Assembly (NCBI GenBank): GCA_021823905.1
Contig: JAKALX010000296.1
Span: 1-5,166, forward strand
Origin: Chloroflexota bacterium
GTDB taxonomy: Bacteria > Chloroflexota > Dehalococcoidia > Tepidiformales > Tepidiformaceae
Reading direction: 5' to 3'
Length of the DNA stretch: 5,166 nt
Shown one piece after another: positions 1 to 5,073 of this stretch. Below the pieces are notes generated by a model, which did no database searches, had not been told where the DNA came from, and saw only the letters and a list, made by a program, of their open reading frames with translations. The position numbers and the translations under genes are program-made. Position 1 is the first letter of the stretch, and each line of letters opens with the position of its first letter.

Positions 1-103
1 GGGTCTCGGTAGTCATTGCGGTCCCGCCAATTCTAAGCGATCTGAGCCCCAAGAGCGTCGCCCCCGCTCCGATCTGGTCTCGGGTAGCGCCTCCCGATCT
101 ACA
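1..103. other. Left-edge intergenic region, possible divergent gene start
   Basis: No complete gene is visible here. The plus-strand frame of the downstream glycosylase is open back to the left edge, but it contains no ATG, GTG or TTG before position 170, so it is probably non-coding. On the minus strand an ATG at 16-14 opens a frame reading M-T-T-E-T to the edge. It is preceded by GGCGGG as a weak ribosome binding site and by TAGAAT, which matches five of six bases of a -10 box, but I see no convincing -35. A divergent gene starting here is possible but rests on only five codons. Confidence 0.2.
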
Positions 104-162
104 CAATCGGCAATCGACAACCGGCAATCGGCAATCGACAACCGGCAATCGGCAATCGACAA
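104..162 (+). repeat. Heptameric tandem array (CAATCGN type) with 21-bp higher-order period
   Basis: The stretch consists of eight consecutive 7-base units plus a 3-base remnant. The order is CAATCGG, CAATCGA, CAACCGG, repeated without any mismatch, which gives about 2.8 copies of a perfect 21-bp unit. The array ends 7 bases upstream of the glycosylase start codon, so it occupies the position where a ribosome binding site and probably the promoter would normally be. On the minus strand it happens to encode a repeating L-S-I-A-D-C-R peptide because 21 is a multiple of 3; I treat that as a by-product. Related short heptamers occur in inverted orientation just after the gene. Confidence 0.93.
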
Positions 163-169
163 TGCGCCG

Positions 170-997
170 ATGCCGGAGATCCCCGAACTGGAAGCGATCC
201 GCGGGTTCTTCAACGAGCACCTGCCGGGACGCGCGATCGCGGAAGCGGAGGCGCGGATTCCCGTGGTGTTTCGCACCGGCGCGGCCGCCATCCGCGAGAC
301 GCTGCCTGGAGACACGTTCGGGGCGGTGGGCCGCCACGGGAAGTTCCTGCTGTTCGGGCTCGGCTCCGGGCGGGTGCTCGCGATCAACCCGATGCTGACG
401 GGCCGCTTCCAGTACGTGGAGGCGACGACGAAACTGGCGGCGAAGACCTGCCTGCGTTTGGAGATCGCCGGCGGCCGCTCGTTCCGCTATCGGGACGACC
501 GGCTGATGGGGAAGATCTACCTTGTCGGCTCTGACCAGCTCGGGCTGATTCCGAACTGGACGGAGAACGGGCCCGACCTGTTGGACCCGGCGCTGGACGA
601 GGGGCGATGGCTCGCCCGCATCAAAAAGTACCGGGGGCAGATCAAGTCGGTGCTCACCAGGGCCGAATTCGTGCAGGGCATCGGGAACGCGTACGCCGAC
701 GAGATCCTCTGGGAGGCGAAAATCAATCCGTATGTCCCGCGCACGAAGCTGGACGACGAGCAGCTACGCGAGCTGTTCCGGTCGGCCCGCGCGGTGATGG
801 CCTGGGCGGCGCCACTGGTGCGAGCGAACATGGTGAAGGGCGAAACGCTGGACTACGAGGAGCGGCGCGAGTTCATGCGGGTGCACCGGCTCGGCGGCAA
901 GGCGTGCCCGCGCTGCGGCGCGACCATCTCCGAGATCACGGCAAACCAGCGGATCACGAGCTTTTGCCGGACGTGCCAGCCGGAGCTGCCGGCGTGA
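170..997 (+). CDS. Fpg/Nei-family DNA glycosylase (MutM-like)
   Basis: The 275-residue product has the layout of formamidopyrimidine-DNA glycosylases, bifunctional base-excision repair enzymes that remove oxidised purines and cut the abasic site. The N-terminus M-P-E-I-P-E supplies the catalytic proline exposed after Met removal (P2) and the acidic E3 and E6, which fixes the start at 170. K58 in GRHGKFLLF matches the conserved beta-hairpin lysine. The helix-two-turn-helix is seen at about 167-187 (GIGNAYADEILW, with the conserved N173). A C-terminal zinc finger uses C246, C249, C266 and C269, with R261 in its loop. Length is normal for the family. One region is atypical: the usual HLGM(T/S)G lesion-loop motif reads N73-P-M-L-T-G, losing the His and replacing the intercalating Met with Leu, so exact substrate preference (8-oxoG versus other lesions) is uncertain. 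There is no recognisable Shine-Dalgarno sequence, because the heptamer array fills the space. The gene converges on a small zinc-ribbon gene. Confidence 0.93.
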   Translation: MPEIPELEAIRGFFNEHLPGRAIAEAEARIPVVFRTGAAAIRETLPGDTFGAVGRHGKFLLFGLGSGRVLAINPMLTGRFQYVEATTKLAAKTCLRLEIAGGRSFRYRDDRLMGKIYLVGSDQLGLIPNWTENGPDLLDPALDEGRWLARIKKYRGQIKSVLTRAEFVQGIGNAYADEILWEAKINPYVPRTKLDDEQLRELFRSARAVMAWAAPLVRANMVKGETLDYEERREFMRVHRLGGKACPRCGATISEITANQRITSFCRTCQPELPA

Positions 998-998
998 A

Positions 999-1019
999 CG
1001 ATTGGCGATTGACGATTGT
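999..1019 (+). repeat. Three inverted heptamers directly after the glycosylase stop
   Basis: Three adjacent 7-base units, CGATTGG, CGATTGA and CGATTGT, begin one base after the TGA stop at 995-997. Their reverse complement carries the same CAATCG core as the array at 104-162, so the two arrays form an inverted pair around the gene. They lie in the 70-base gap between two convergent genes. A weak GGCGA/TCGCC pairing (about 1005-1009 with 1024-1029) is possible, but there is no T-tract, so this is not a convincing terminator. Confidence 0.85.
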
Positions 1020-1067
1020 TCCGTCGCCAGCCATTCTCATCCGTCATTTGATTCGCTGACAGTTCCC

Positions 1068-1244
1068 TCAGGCCGGGATAACAACTTCGGGCTCGAGATT
1101 GGCGAACGCTGAAACGGGCGCGGGGCGCGCCGAGACGACCCCGCGGGTTCCACAGATTTCGCATTCGCGCACGCGAACCGAGCGGCTCTGGAGGTGGACA
1201 AAATAGCGCCAGCGGTGGTCGCAGCTCGTGGCGTCCTGTTCCAT
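1068..1244 (-). CDS. Small zinc-ribbon-like protein, 58 residues
   Basis: Reading the minus strand from ATG at 1244 gives 58 codons and a TGA at 1070-1068. The protein starts M-E-Q-D-A-T-S-C and contains C8-x-H10, W12, Y14 and then R26-E-C28-E-I-C31-G. That is a CxH plus CxxCG arrangement like a small zinc ribbon, followed by a proline-rich tail of about 25 residues. Codons are mostly G/C-ending, as in the neighbouring genes, and the paired metal-ligand motifs are unlikely in a random frame. The preceding sequence GGTTGAGAC offers only a weak ribosome binding site. It is convergent with the glycosylase gene and divergent from the PHP gene. The family is not recognised; metal binding is inferred from the motif, and nucleic-acid or protein binding would be a guess. 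An overlapping 72-codon minus-strand frame lacks any such motif and is taken to be its shadow. Confidence 0.62.
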   Translation of the reverse strand: MEQDATSCDHRWRYFVHLQSRSVRVRECEICGTRGVVSARPAPVSAFANLEPEVVIPA

Positions 1245-1316
1245 GTCTCAACCATACGATTCGGGGCGTGAACACCTCGTTAACGCGCCACGTCGAGCTC
1301 GTGAAATCTCTCCGAA

Positions 1317-1346
1317 TTCGCCGGTCGCGAGGCGGCTCGCTATAGT
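1317..1346 (+). promoter_or_regulatory. Possible promoter of the PHP gene
   Basis: TATAGT at 1341-1346 matches five of six bases of a sigma70 -10 box. The best upstream partner is TTCGCC at 1317-1322, 18 bases away, a weak -35. Transcription would begin near 1352-1354, leaving a leader of only about 12 bases before ATG 1365 and no Shine-Dalgarno sequence. It sits in the 120-base divergent gap (1245-1364) between the small zinc-ribbon gene and the PHP gene; nothing else clear was seen in that gap. Confidence 0.38.
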
Positions 1347-1364
1347 TACGGGTACACACGCACT

Positions 1365-2042
1365 ATGCTGATTGACCTCCACGCACACACCTGGCCCCGT
1401 TCGCACGACTCCGTTCTCAACCCCGACGACCTCGTCTCCCGCGCCAAGCAGGCAGGGCTCGATGCGGTGGTGTTCACGGAACACGACACTGTCTGGGATT
1501 ACAGGTCGATCGAGGAGCTGCGAGCGAAACACAACTTCCTCGTGCTGGCCGGGGTGGAGATCAGCACAGACGACGGACATGTGCTGACCTTCGGGATCGA
1601 CAAGTACGTGTTCGGCATGCACCGCTCGAAAGAGCTTGCCAGCTACGTGGAGAAGGCCGAGGGGGCGCTGGTGGCGGCCCATCCGTACCGTCGGCAGATG
1701 CCGTGGTTCAGCCGCAACGACGAGGAATACCGGGCGGCGCTGGAGAAGGCGACGCGGAACCCGGCGTACCAGTACGTACAGGCGCTCGAAGAGCAGAATG
1801 GGCGCGGATCGGACAAGGAGAACGAGTTCTCGCGCCGGCTCTGCGAAATGATGAAGCTGCCGGGGACGGGGGGGACCGACTCGCACGCGATCAGCGACAT
1901 CGGCAAGGCGGCCACCTATTTCGAGCGCGAGATCCACGACGAGCGGGAGCTGATCGCGGAGCTCAAAGCAGGGCGGTACCACGCGGTGGATCTTCGCAGC
2001 GGGAAGCCGGTCGCTGCCCGCGAGGCCGCCAGCCAGGGCTGA
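1365..2042 (+). CDS. PHP-domain metal-dependent hydrolase
   Basis: The 225-residue protein is a stand-alone PHP (polymerase and histidinol phosphatase) domain, the fold of metal-dependent phosphoesterases with a bi- or trinuclear metal site. The ligand motifs appear in the canonical order: D4-L-H6-x-H8 at the N-terminus, D15, T-E39-H40-D41, G-V-E65-I-S, G-H72-V, A-A-H106-P-Y-R and G-T-D172-S-H174. None is missing, so an active enzyme is expected. No polymerase or histidinol-phosphatase-specific extension is present. The size is near that of small PHP proteins acting on nucleotides or RNA ends, but the substrate cannot be told from sequence. There is no signal peptide, so it is cytoplasmic. 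The start is supported because IDLHAHT begins at residue 3, as is usual. The leader appears very short and lacks a Shine-Dalgarno. The downstream fdxA gene has its own promoter. Confidence 0.9.
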   Translation: MLIDLHAHTWPRSHDSVLNPDDLVSRAKQAGLDAVVFTEHDTVWDYRSIEELRAKHNFLVLAGVEISTDDGHVLTFGIDKYVFGMHRSKELASYVEKAEGALVAAHPYRRQMPWFSRNDEEYRAALEKATRNPAYQYVQALEEQNGRGSDKENEFSRRLCEMMKLPGTGGTDSHAISDIGKAATYFEREIHDERELIAELKAGRYHAVDLRSGKPVAAREAASQG

Positions 2043-2053
2043 TTGCACTTCGC

Positions 2054-2082
2054 TTCACACACCGCGAAGGCGGTAGTAGTAT
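2054..2082 (+). promoter_or_regulatory. Sigma70-type promoter of fdxA
   Basis: TTCACA at 2054-2059 matches five of six bases of the -35 consensus. TAGTAT at 2077-2082 matches four of six bases of the -10 box, including the first two and the last two. The spacer is exactly 17 bases. Transcription would begin near 2089, giving a leader of about 53 bases before ATG 2143. The promoter begins 12 bases after the PHP stop codon. Confidence 0.5.
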
Positions 2083-2097
2083 CCGAAGGCCAATCCC

Positions 2098-2130
2098 GGC
2101 GCTGGTAGCTCAGCGCCCAGAAAATGAGGA
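2098..2130 (+). promoter_or_regulatory. Leader hairpin and ribosome binding site of fdxA
   Basis: GGCGCTG (2098-2104) and CAGCGCC (2111-2117) form a perfect 7-bp stem around a 6-base GTAGCT loop. It is not followed by a T-tract, so it is not a terminator. Eight bases later GAGGA (2126-2130) is the likely Shine-Dalgarno, 12 bases from the ATG. The hairpin lies just inside the transcript predicted from the upstream promoter and may stabilise the mRNA or modulate initiation. Confidence 0.42.
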
Positions 2131-2142
2131 ACAGACGCCAGC

Positions 2143-2430
2143 ATGACGTACGTCATCACCGCCCCCTGCATCGACGTCCAGGACCAGGCCTGCGTTGAGG
2201 TCTGCCCGGTGGATTGCATCCACTTCGACGAAGGCGAAGACAAGATGCTCTACATCAACCCGGACGAATGCATCGACTGCGGCGCCTGCGAGCCGGCCTG
2301 TCCAGTGAGCGCGATCTACGCGGAAGATGACGTGCCCGGCGACGTAGCGCAGTTCAAGTCGATCAATGCGACGTGGTACAGCGACAAACCGGCGGCGCGT
2401 GCGGCCGTGGCGGCATTCAAACCCTCCTAA
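2143..2430 (+). CDS. fdxA: 7Fe ferredoxin, [3Fe-4S][4Fe-4S] type
   Basis: The 95-residue protein is a small soluble electron carrier of the FdxA type. C9, C17 and C53 match the ligands of a [3Fe-4S] cluster, while C21 (in CVEVCP) and C43, C46 and C49 (in CIDCGAC) match those of a [4Fe-4S] cluster. C25 corresponds to the free cysteine of Azotobacter ferredoxin I. The spacing C9-x7-C17-x3-C21 is what separates this type from 2[4Fe-4S] clostridial ferredoxins. A C-terminal extension of about 38 residues (from AEDDVPGD onward) is typical. The start is secure because MTYVIT followed by PC is the family's usual N-terminus. It has its own promoter and a strong terminator, so it is probably monocistronic. 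Redox partners cannot be inferred from the neighbours. Confidence 0.95.
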   Translation: MTYVITAPCIDVQDQACVEVCPVDCIHFDEGEDKMLYINPDECIDCGACEPACPVSAIYAEDDVPGDVAQFKSINATWYSDKPAARAAVAAFKPS

Positions 2431-2458
2431 GCTTCTCTCCGGCGCGTAAGACCGCCGC

Positions 2459-2487
2459 AAGGTCACTCCCCACTGGGGAGTGACCTT
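2459..2487 (+). terminator. Intrinsic terminator after fdxA
   Basis: A perfect 13-bp inverted repeat (AAGGTCACTCCCC at 2459-2471 and its complement at 2475-2487) encloses a 3-base ACT loop. It is followed by a T-rich run TTTGTGTT from 2486. It lies 28 bases after the fdxA stop and before the rplY promoter, separating the two transcription units. Confidence 0.9.
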
Positions 2488-2503
2488 TGTGTTGTCCGGT
2501 GAA

Positions 2504-2531
2504 TTGACCGTGAGGCGGCTGCCGGTAACCT
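2504..2531 (+). promoter_or_regulatory. Probable rplY operon promoter
   Basis: TTGACC (2504-2509) matches five of six -35 bases. After a 16-base spacer, TAACCT (2526-2531) keeps the first, second and last positions of a -10 box. Transcription would start near 2538-2540, at the very foot of the following hairpin. It is placed just after the fdxA terminator, as expected for a new unit. Confidence 0.48.
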
Positions 2532-2540
2532 AGAAATGTT

Positions 2541-2568
2541 GCGCCACGTATTGAGCGTGGCGCGGAGG
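2541..2568 (+). promoter_or_regulatory. 5' leader hairpin abutting the rplY ribosome binding site
   Basis: GCGCCACG (2541-2548) and CGTGGCGC (2556-2563) form a perfect 8-bp stem around a 7-base TATTGAG loop. The Shine-Dalgarno GGAGG (2564-2568) starts at the next base and lies 11 bases before ATG 2580. If the predicted promoter is right, the hairpin forms the extreme 5' end of the transcript. It could protect the mRNA or, as in other ribosomal-protein leaders, act as a protein binding site; the second role is speculative. Confidence 0.55.
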
Positions 2569-2579
2569 TAGACGTAACC

Positions 2580-3164
2580 ATGACCGAACGGACAGTAATC
2601 GAGGCGGCGCCGCGGAGCGTCCTCGGCAAGAAGGTAAAGACGCTCCGGCGGGCGGGCCGCCTCCCGGCCAACGTCTTCGGCCGGGGGATCGCTTCGACGG
2701 CGGTGGAAGTCGACGCGAGAGCATTCGGGCACGCAATCAAGGCGGCCGGCCTGCGGCACATGTACGAGCTGCGCGTGGCGGGCGAGAAGGCGGCGCGCTA
2801 CGTGATCATCCGAGGGCTGAGCCGGTCGGGTGGCACCGGTGATCCCATTCACGTGGACTTCTTGCAGGTCGATCCCGAGCGGCCGATCACGGCGAACGTG
2901 CCCCTGAAGGTGGTGGGCGAGGCGCCCGCGGTGAAGGATCTGGCGGGCACGCTGCAGCAGTTCATCGAAACCGTGAGCATCCGCTGCAAGCCGCTCGCGA
3001 TCCCGGAGGCGATCGAGGCCGACGCCGGGGTGCTGAAGAGCTTCACGTCGACGATCACGATCGGGGGCATTATGCCGCCCGCCGGAGTCGATCTGCTGAG
3101 CGATCCCTCGCTGGTGGTTGCGTCGGTCGCGCCGCCGCGGGTGAGCACGGAAGCACGCCCCTAG
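2580..3164 (+). CDS. rplY: Ribosomal protein bL25, CTC/TL5 type
   Basis: The 194-residue protein is the two-domain form of L25 (general stress protein CTC in Bacillus, TL5 in Thermus), which binds 5S rRNA in the large ribosomal subunit. The N-terminal domain (about 1-98) shows the family signatures R-x-x-x-G-K near residue 12, G-R-L-P-A-N-V-F-G at 26-34 and I-H-V-D-F-L-Q-V-D at 90-98. The C-terminal TL5 domain (about 100-185) has the VPLKVVGEAPAVK strand, R-C-K-P-L-A-I-P-E and the I-E-A-D segment. Length is normal; the short tail lacks the long acidic extension some members carry. The start is backed by a GGAGG ribosome binding site and by agreement with the family N-terminus. The gene is first of a likely three-gene operon. 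In many bacteria the next gene is pth (peptidyl-tRNA hydrolase); here it is an unrelated unknown gene 17 bases downstream. Confidence 0.95.
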   Translation: MTERTVIEAAPRSVLGKKVKTLRRAGRLPANVFGRGIASTAVEVDARAFGHAIKAAGLRHMYELRVAGEKAARYVIIRGLSRSGGTGDPIHVDFLQVDPERPITANVPLKVVGEAPAVKDLAGTLQQFIETVSIRCKPLAIPEAIEADAGVLKSFTSTITIGGIMPPAGVDLLSDPSLVVASVAPPRVSTEARP

Positions 3165-3181
3165 GCGGGCGCCCTGCGCAG

Positions 3182-4153
3182 ATGACGGACCGCACCTACC
3201 CGGCCGACCCCGCCGAGGCGGCGCTCGCGCTGTTCATGGGGTGGTTTGGCTCGCACTACGCGCGCAGCACGAAGGCGTCGGCGGCCACTTCGTCGGAAGG
3301 GGTGCTCCAGACAACGGCGACCGTCGGGCGGCGCTGGAGCGTGGCGGTGACCGTTGTCAACACGCTGGCGGCGGAGGCGACGGCAGAGTGGGAAGCAGCC
3401 CGAGCCGCCATCGAGCAGCGGCTGGACGCGGACGGGCGATCGCTGATCCTCTGGGCGCCGCGGGGCGCACCGTTGCCGAAGGGAGAACCAGGCGTGTCGC
3501 AAGTCGTCGCGGCCGTTCCCGAGGCGACGAAGACGCCGGACGGGCGGCTGGAGCTGCGGCGGCCGGTGACGCTATTCCTGCGGCGCGTCTCGACCGAGGG
3601 CTCGGTGGTGACGGTGCTGGGTGGCCTCCAGGCCTCGTGGGCGCGGTTTACGAATCGTGTGCCGGGGAGCTTCCAGTTGCAGTCGGCGGACCTCTACCGG
3701 CTGCCCGCGAGCGAAGAAGAGCGGGACGACCTGTTCGACCGCATCGTGCTCGCCGCCGGCCAACCGGAGGCTGACGAATCACAGGCGATCGCGGCGATCG
3801 ACTGTTGGACCGCGAACGACCTTGGCGAGGGACGATCCTGCGTCATCGGAAACCCGCAGTTGGAGACCGACGAGCAGAGCGCTTCGCTGCGGCGAACGCT
3901 TCGACGGTTGTTGCGGCAGGCGGCAGGCGGGCTCGCCGAGGGCAGCCCCGCGGCGCGCGCGCTCGTGGTGCTCGGGGCGGCGACGTACGCGGAGGAAGAG
4001 AAGCTGTCGTGGGCGCTCCGAGGAATGGACCCGACCCTCTACGCGGGATACGACATCATCGCCGTGGTGGCCGACGGCGTTGTGAAGGTGCTGCTGGAGC
4101 CGGAACGGGGCACGCTGCCCTGGGACGCGCCGCTGGGCCAGGGTAGCTCCTGA
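3182..4153 (+). CDS. Uncharacterised 323-residue protein in the rplY operon
   Basis: I do not recognise a family. The frame is long, has G/C-rich third positions like its neighbours, and starts 17 bases after rplY and ends 29 bases before the dehydrogenase gene, so cotranscription is likely. No signal peptide or clear membrane helix is present; the segment AALALFMGWFG near residues 13-23 is hydrophobic but short. Visible parts are a helical, alanine-rich region (about 60-85), a strand-loop LILWAPRGAPLP near 88-99, a strand-rich stretch VTLFLRRV...VVTVLGGL near 133-150, two cysteines at C208 and C220, and a helical arginine-rich segment RRTLRRLLRQ. A C-terminal strand pair, GYDIIAVVADGVVKVLLEPE, starts at residue 289. 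The soluble alpha/beta look suggests a cytoplasmic protein. No ribosome binding site is clear before ATG 3182, only a GC-rich GGGCGCCC palindrome at 3167-3174, so translational coupling to rplY is possible. It is not peptidyl-tRNA hydrolase. Confidence 0.85.
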   Translation: MTDRTYPADPAEAALALFMGWFGSHYARSTKASAATSSEGVLQTTATVGRRWSVAVTVVNTLAAEATAEWEAARAAIEQRLDADGRSLILWAPRGAPLPKGEPGVSQVVAAVPEATKTPDGRLELRRPVTLFLRRVSTEGSVVTVLGGLQASWARFTNRVPGSFQLQSADLYRLPASEEERDDLFDRIVLAAGQPEADESQAIAAIDCWTANDLGEGRSCVIGNPQLETDEQSASLRRTLRRLLRQAAGGLAEGSPAARALVVLGAATYAEEEKLSWALRGMDPTLYAGYDIIAVVADGVVKVLLEPERGTLPWDAPLGQGSS

Positions 4154-4182
4154 TTCGTCCGGCGCCTTGAAGGGGGTCTGCG

Positions 4183-5073
4183 ATGGCCATTCGCCGCGTG
4201 GGGTTCATTGGGATCGGGATCATGGGCGGACCGATGGCGGCGAACCTGCTGCGAGCAGGGTTCGAACTCACCGTATGGAACCGTACGGCTGCAAAGTGCG
4301 AGCCTCTGGTCGCCGCGGGCGCCCGGGCCGCCGGCTCGCCGCGGGAGGTAGCCGCAGCGTCTGAAGTCACGCTCAGCTGCGTGACGAATTCGGGCGACGT
4401 TGAAGAGGTTGCGCTGGGCGCGGACGGCGTGATCGAGGGCGCTGCTCCGGGTAGCGTCTACGTCGACTGCTCGACGATCTCGCCAGAGACGGCGCGGAAC
4501 GTTTCGAGGCGGCTCGCGGAACGACAGGTGGCCATGCTCGACGCACCGGTGAGCGGAGGCGACGTGGGCGCGAAAGCCGGGACGCTCGCCATCATGGCCG
4601 GCGGGGAAGCGGACGTGTTCGAACGATGCCGGCCGGTCCTCCAGGCGATGGGCAAAACGGTCGTCCACGTTGGGAGCAGCGGAGCGGGCCAGGTGGTGAA
4701 AGCATGCAACCAGGTTGCGGGCGGGCTGAACCTGCTCGCGATGGCGGAAGCGATCACGCTGGCGCGGCAAGCCGGAGTGGACCCGGCGAAAATGCTGGAG
4801 GTCGTGAGCGCCGGAGCCGCGGGCTCATGGATGCTTTCGAACCTCGGACCGCGCGCGCTCAGGGGTGACTTCGCCCCCGGATTCATGGTCGAGCTGATGC
4901 AAAAGGATCTGCGGCTGGTGCTGGAAACGGCGGCCCAGACGCACACGGCGCTCCCGGGCACGGCGCTGGTGAACCAGTTGTTCACGGCGATTGAGGCGGA
5001 AGGCCGGGGGCAGGACGGCACGCAGGCGATCGTGGACGCGATCGGCAAGCTCTCGCGCGGTCCAGGCGGCTAG
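4183..5073 (+). CDS. GarR-like 3-hydroxyisobutyrate dehydrogenase family oxidoreductase
   Basis: The 296-residue protein is a beta-hydroxyacid dehydrogenase that reduces semialdehydes or oxidises 3-hydroxyacids with NAD(P). The Rossmann motif is G7-F-I-G10-I-G12-I-M-G15 and the cofactor-specificity loop reads W32-N-R-T35. Arg-Thr there is typical of NADP(H)-preferring members (glyoxylate/succinic-semialdehyde reductases), whereas NAD-dependent ones usually have Asp or Glu. The substrate loop D120-A-P-V-S-G-G126 is intact. The catalytic segment is G167-x-G-x-V-V-K173-A-C-N176-Q177, with Lys173 as catalytic residue. The N-Q pair and the flow of the C-terminal helical domain resemble E. coli GarR (tartronate semialdehyde reductase) more than HIBADH with N-N. 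Length is normal. A good Shine-Dalgarno, AAGGGGG at 4170-4176, supports ATG 4183. It is probably the last gene of the rplY operon and gives no pathway context, so the substrate remains open. Its TAG stop shares the CTAG palindrome with the convergent gene. Confidence 0.93.
   Translation: MAIRRVGFIGIGIMGGPMAANLLRAGFELTVWNRTAAKCEPLVAAGARAAGSPREVAAASEVTLSCVTNSGDVEEVALGADGVIEGAAPGSVYVDCSTISPETARNVSRRLAERQVAMLDAPVSGGDVGAKAGTLAIMAGGEADVFERCRPVLQAMGKTVVHVGSSGAGQVVKACNQVAGGLNLLAMAEAITLARQAGVDPAKMLEVVSAGAAGSWMLSNLGPRALRGDFAPGFMVELMQKDLRLVLETAAQTHTALPGTALVNQLFTAIEAEGRGQDGTQAIVDAIGKLSRGPGG

Noticed and set aside
104..162. CRISPR-like array
   Set aside because: The units are 7 bases long and directly adjacent with no spacers; it is a simple tandem repeat.
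2..169. N-terminal extension of the glycosylase, since its frame is open to the left edge
   Set aside because: No start codon is available in that stretch, and the enzyme needs proline directly after the initiator Met at 170.
13..387. 124-codon minus-strand frame containing a repeated LSIADCR peptide
   Set aside because: The peptide repeat is just the translation of the 21-bp DNA repeat, and the rest is antisense to the clearly coding glycosylase gene.
1248..2048. 266-codon minus-strand frame antisense to the PHP gene
   Set aside because: The plus strand encodes a PHP domain with every metal ligand; the antisense frame has no recognisable motif and is an expected by-product of GC-rich codon use.
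2048..2069. CTTCGC/GCGAAG hairpin after the PHP gene as a terminator
   Set aside because: It is only a 6-bp stem with a 10-base loop and no T-tract, and it overlaps the better-supported fdxA -35 box.
2104..2113. GGTAGCTCAG, identical to the conserved D-arm of many tRNAs
   Set aside because: No acceptor stem, anticodon arm or T-arm surrounds it; the bases are part of a 7-bp hairpin in the fdxA leader.
4039..4770. 243-codon minus-strand frame across the end of the unknown gene and the dehydrogenase gene
   Set aside because: It is antisense to a well-supported dehydrogenase, with an Arg/His/Pro-rich composition typical of shadow frames.
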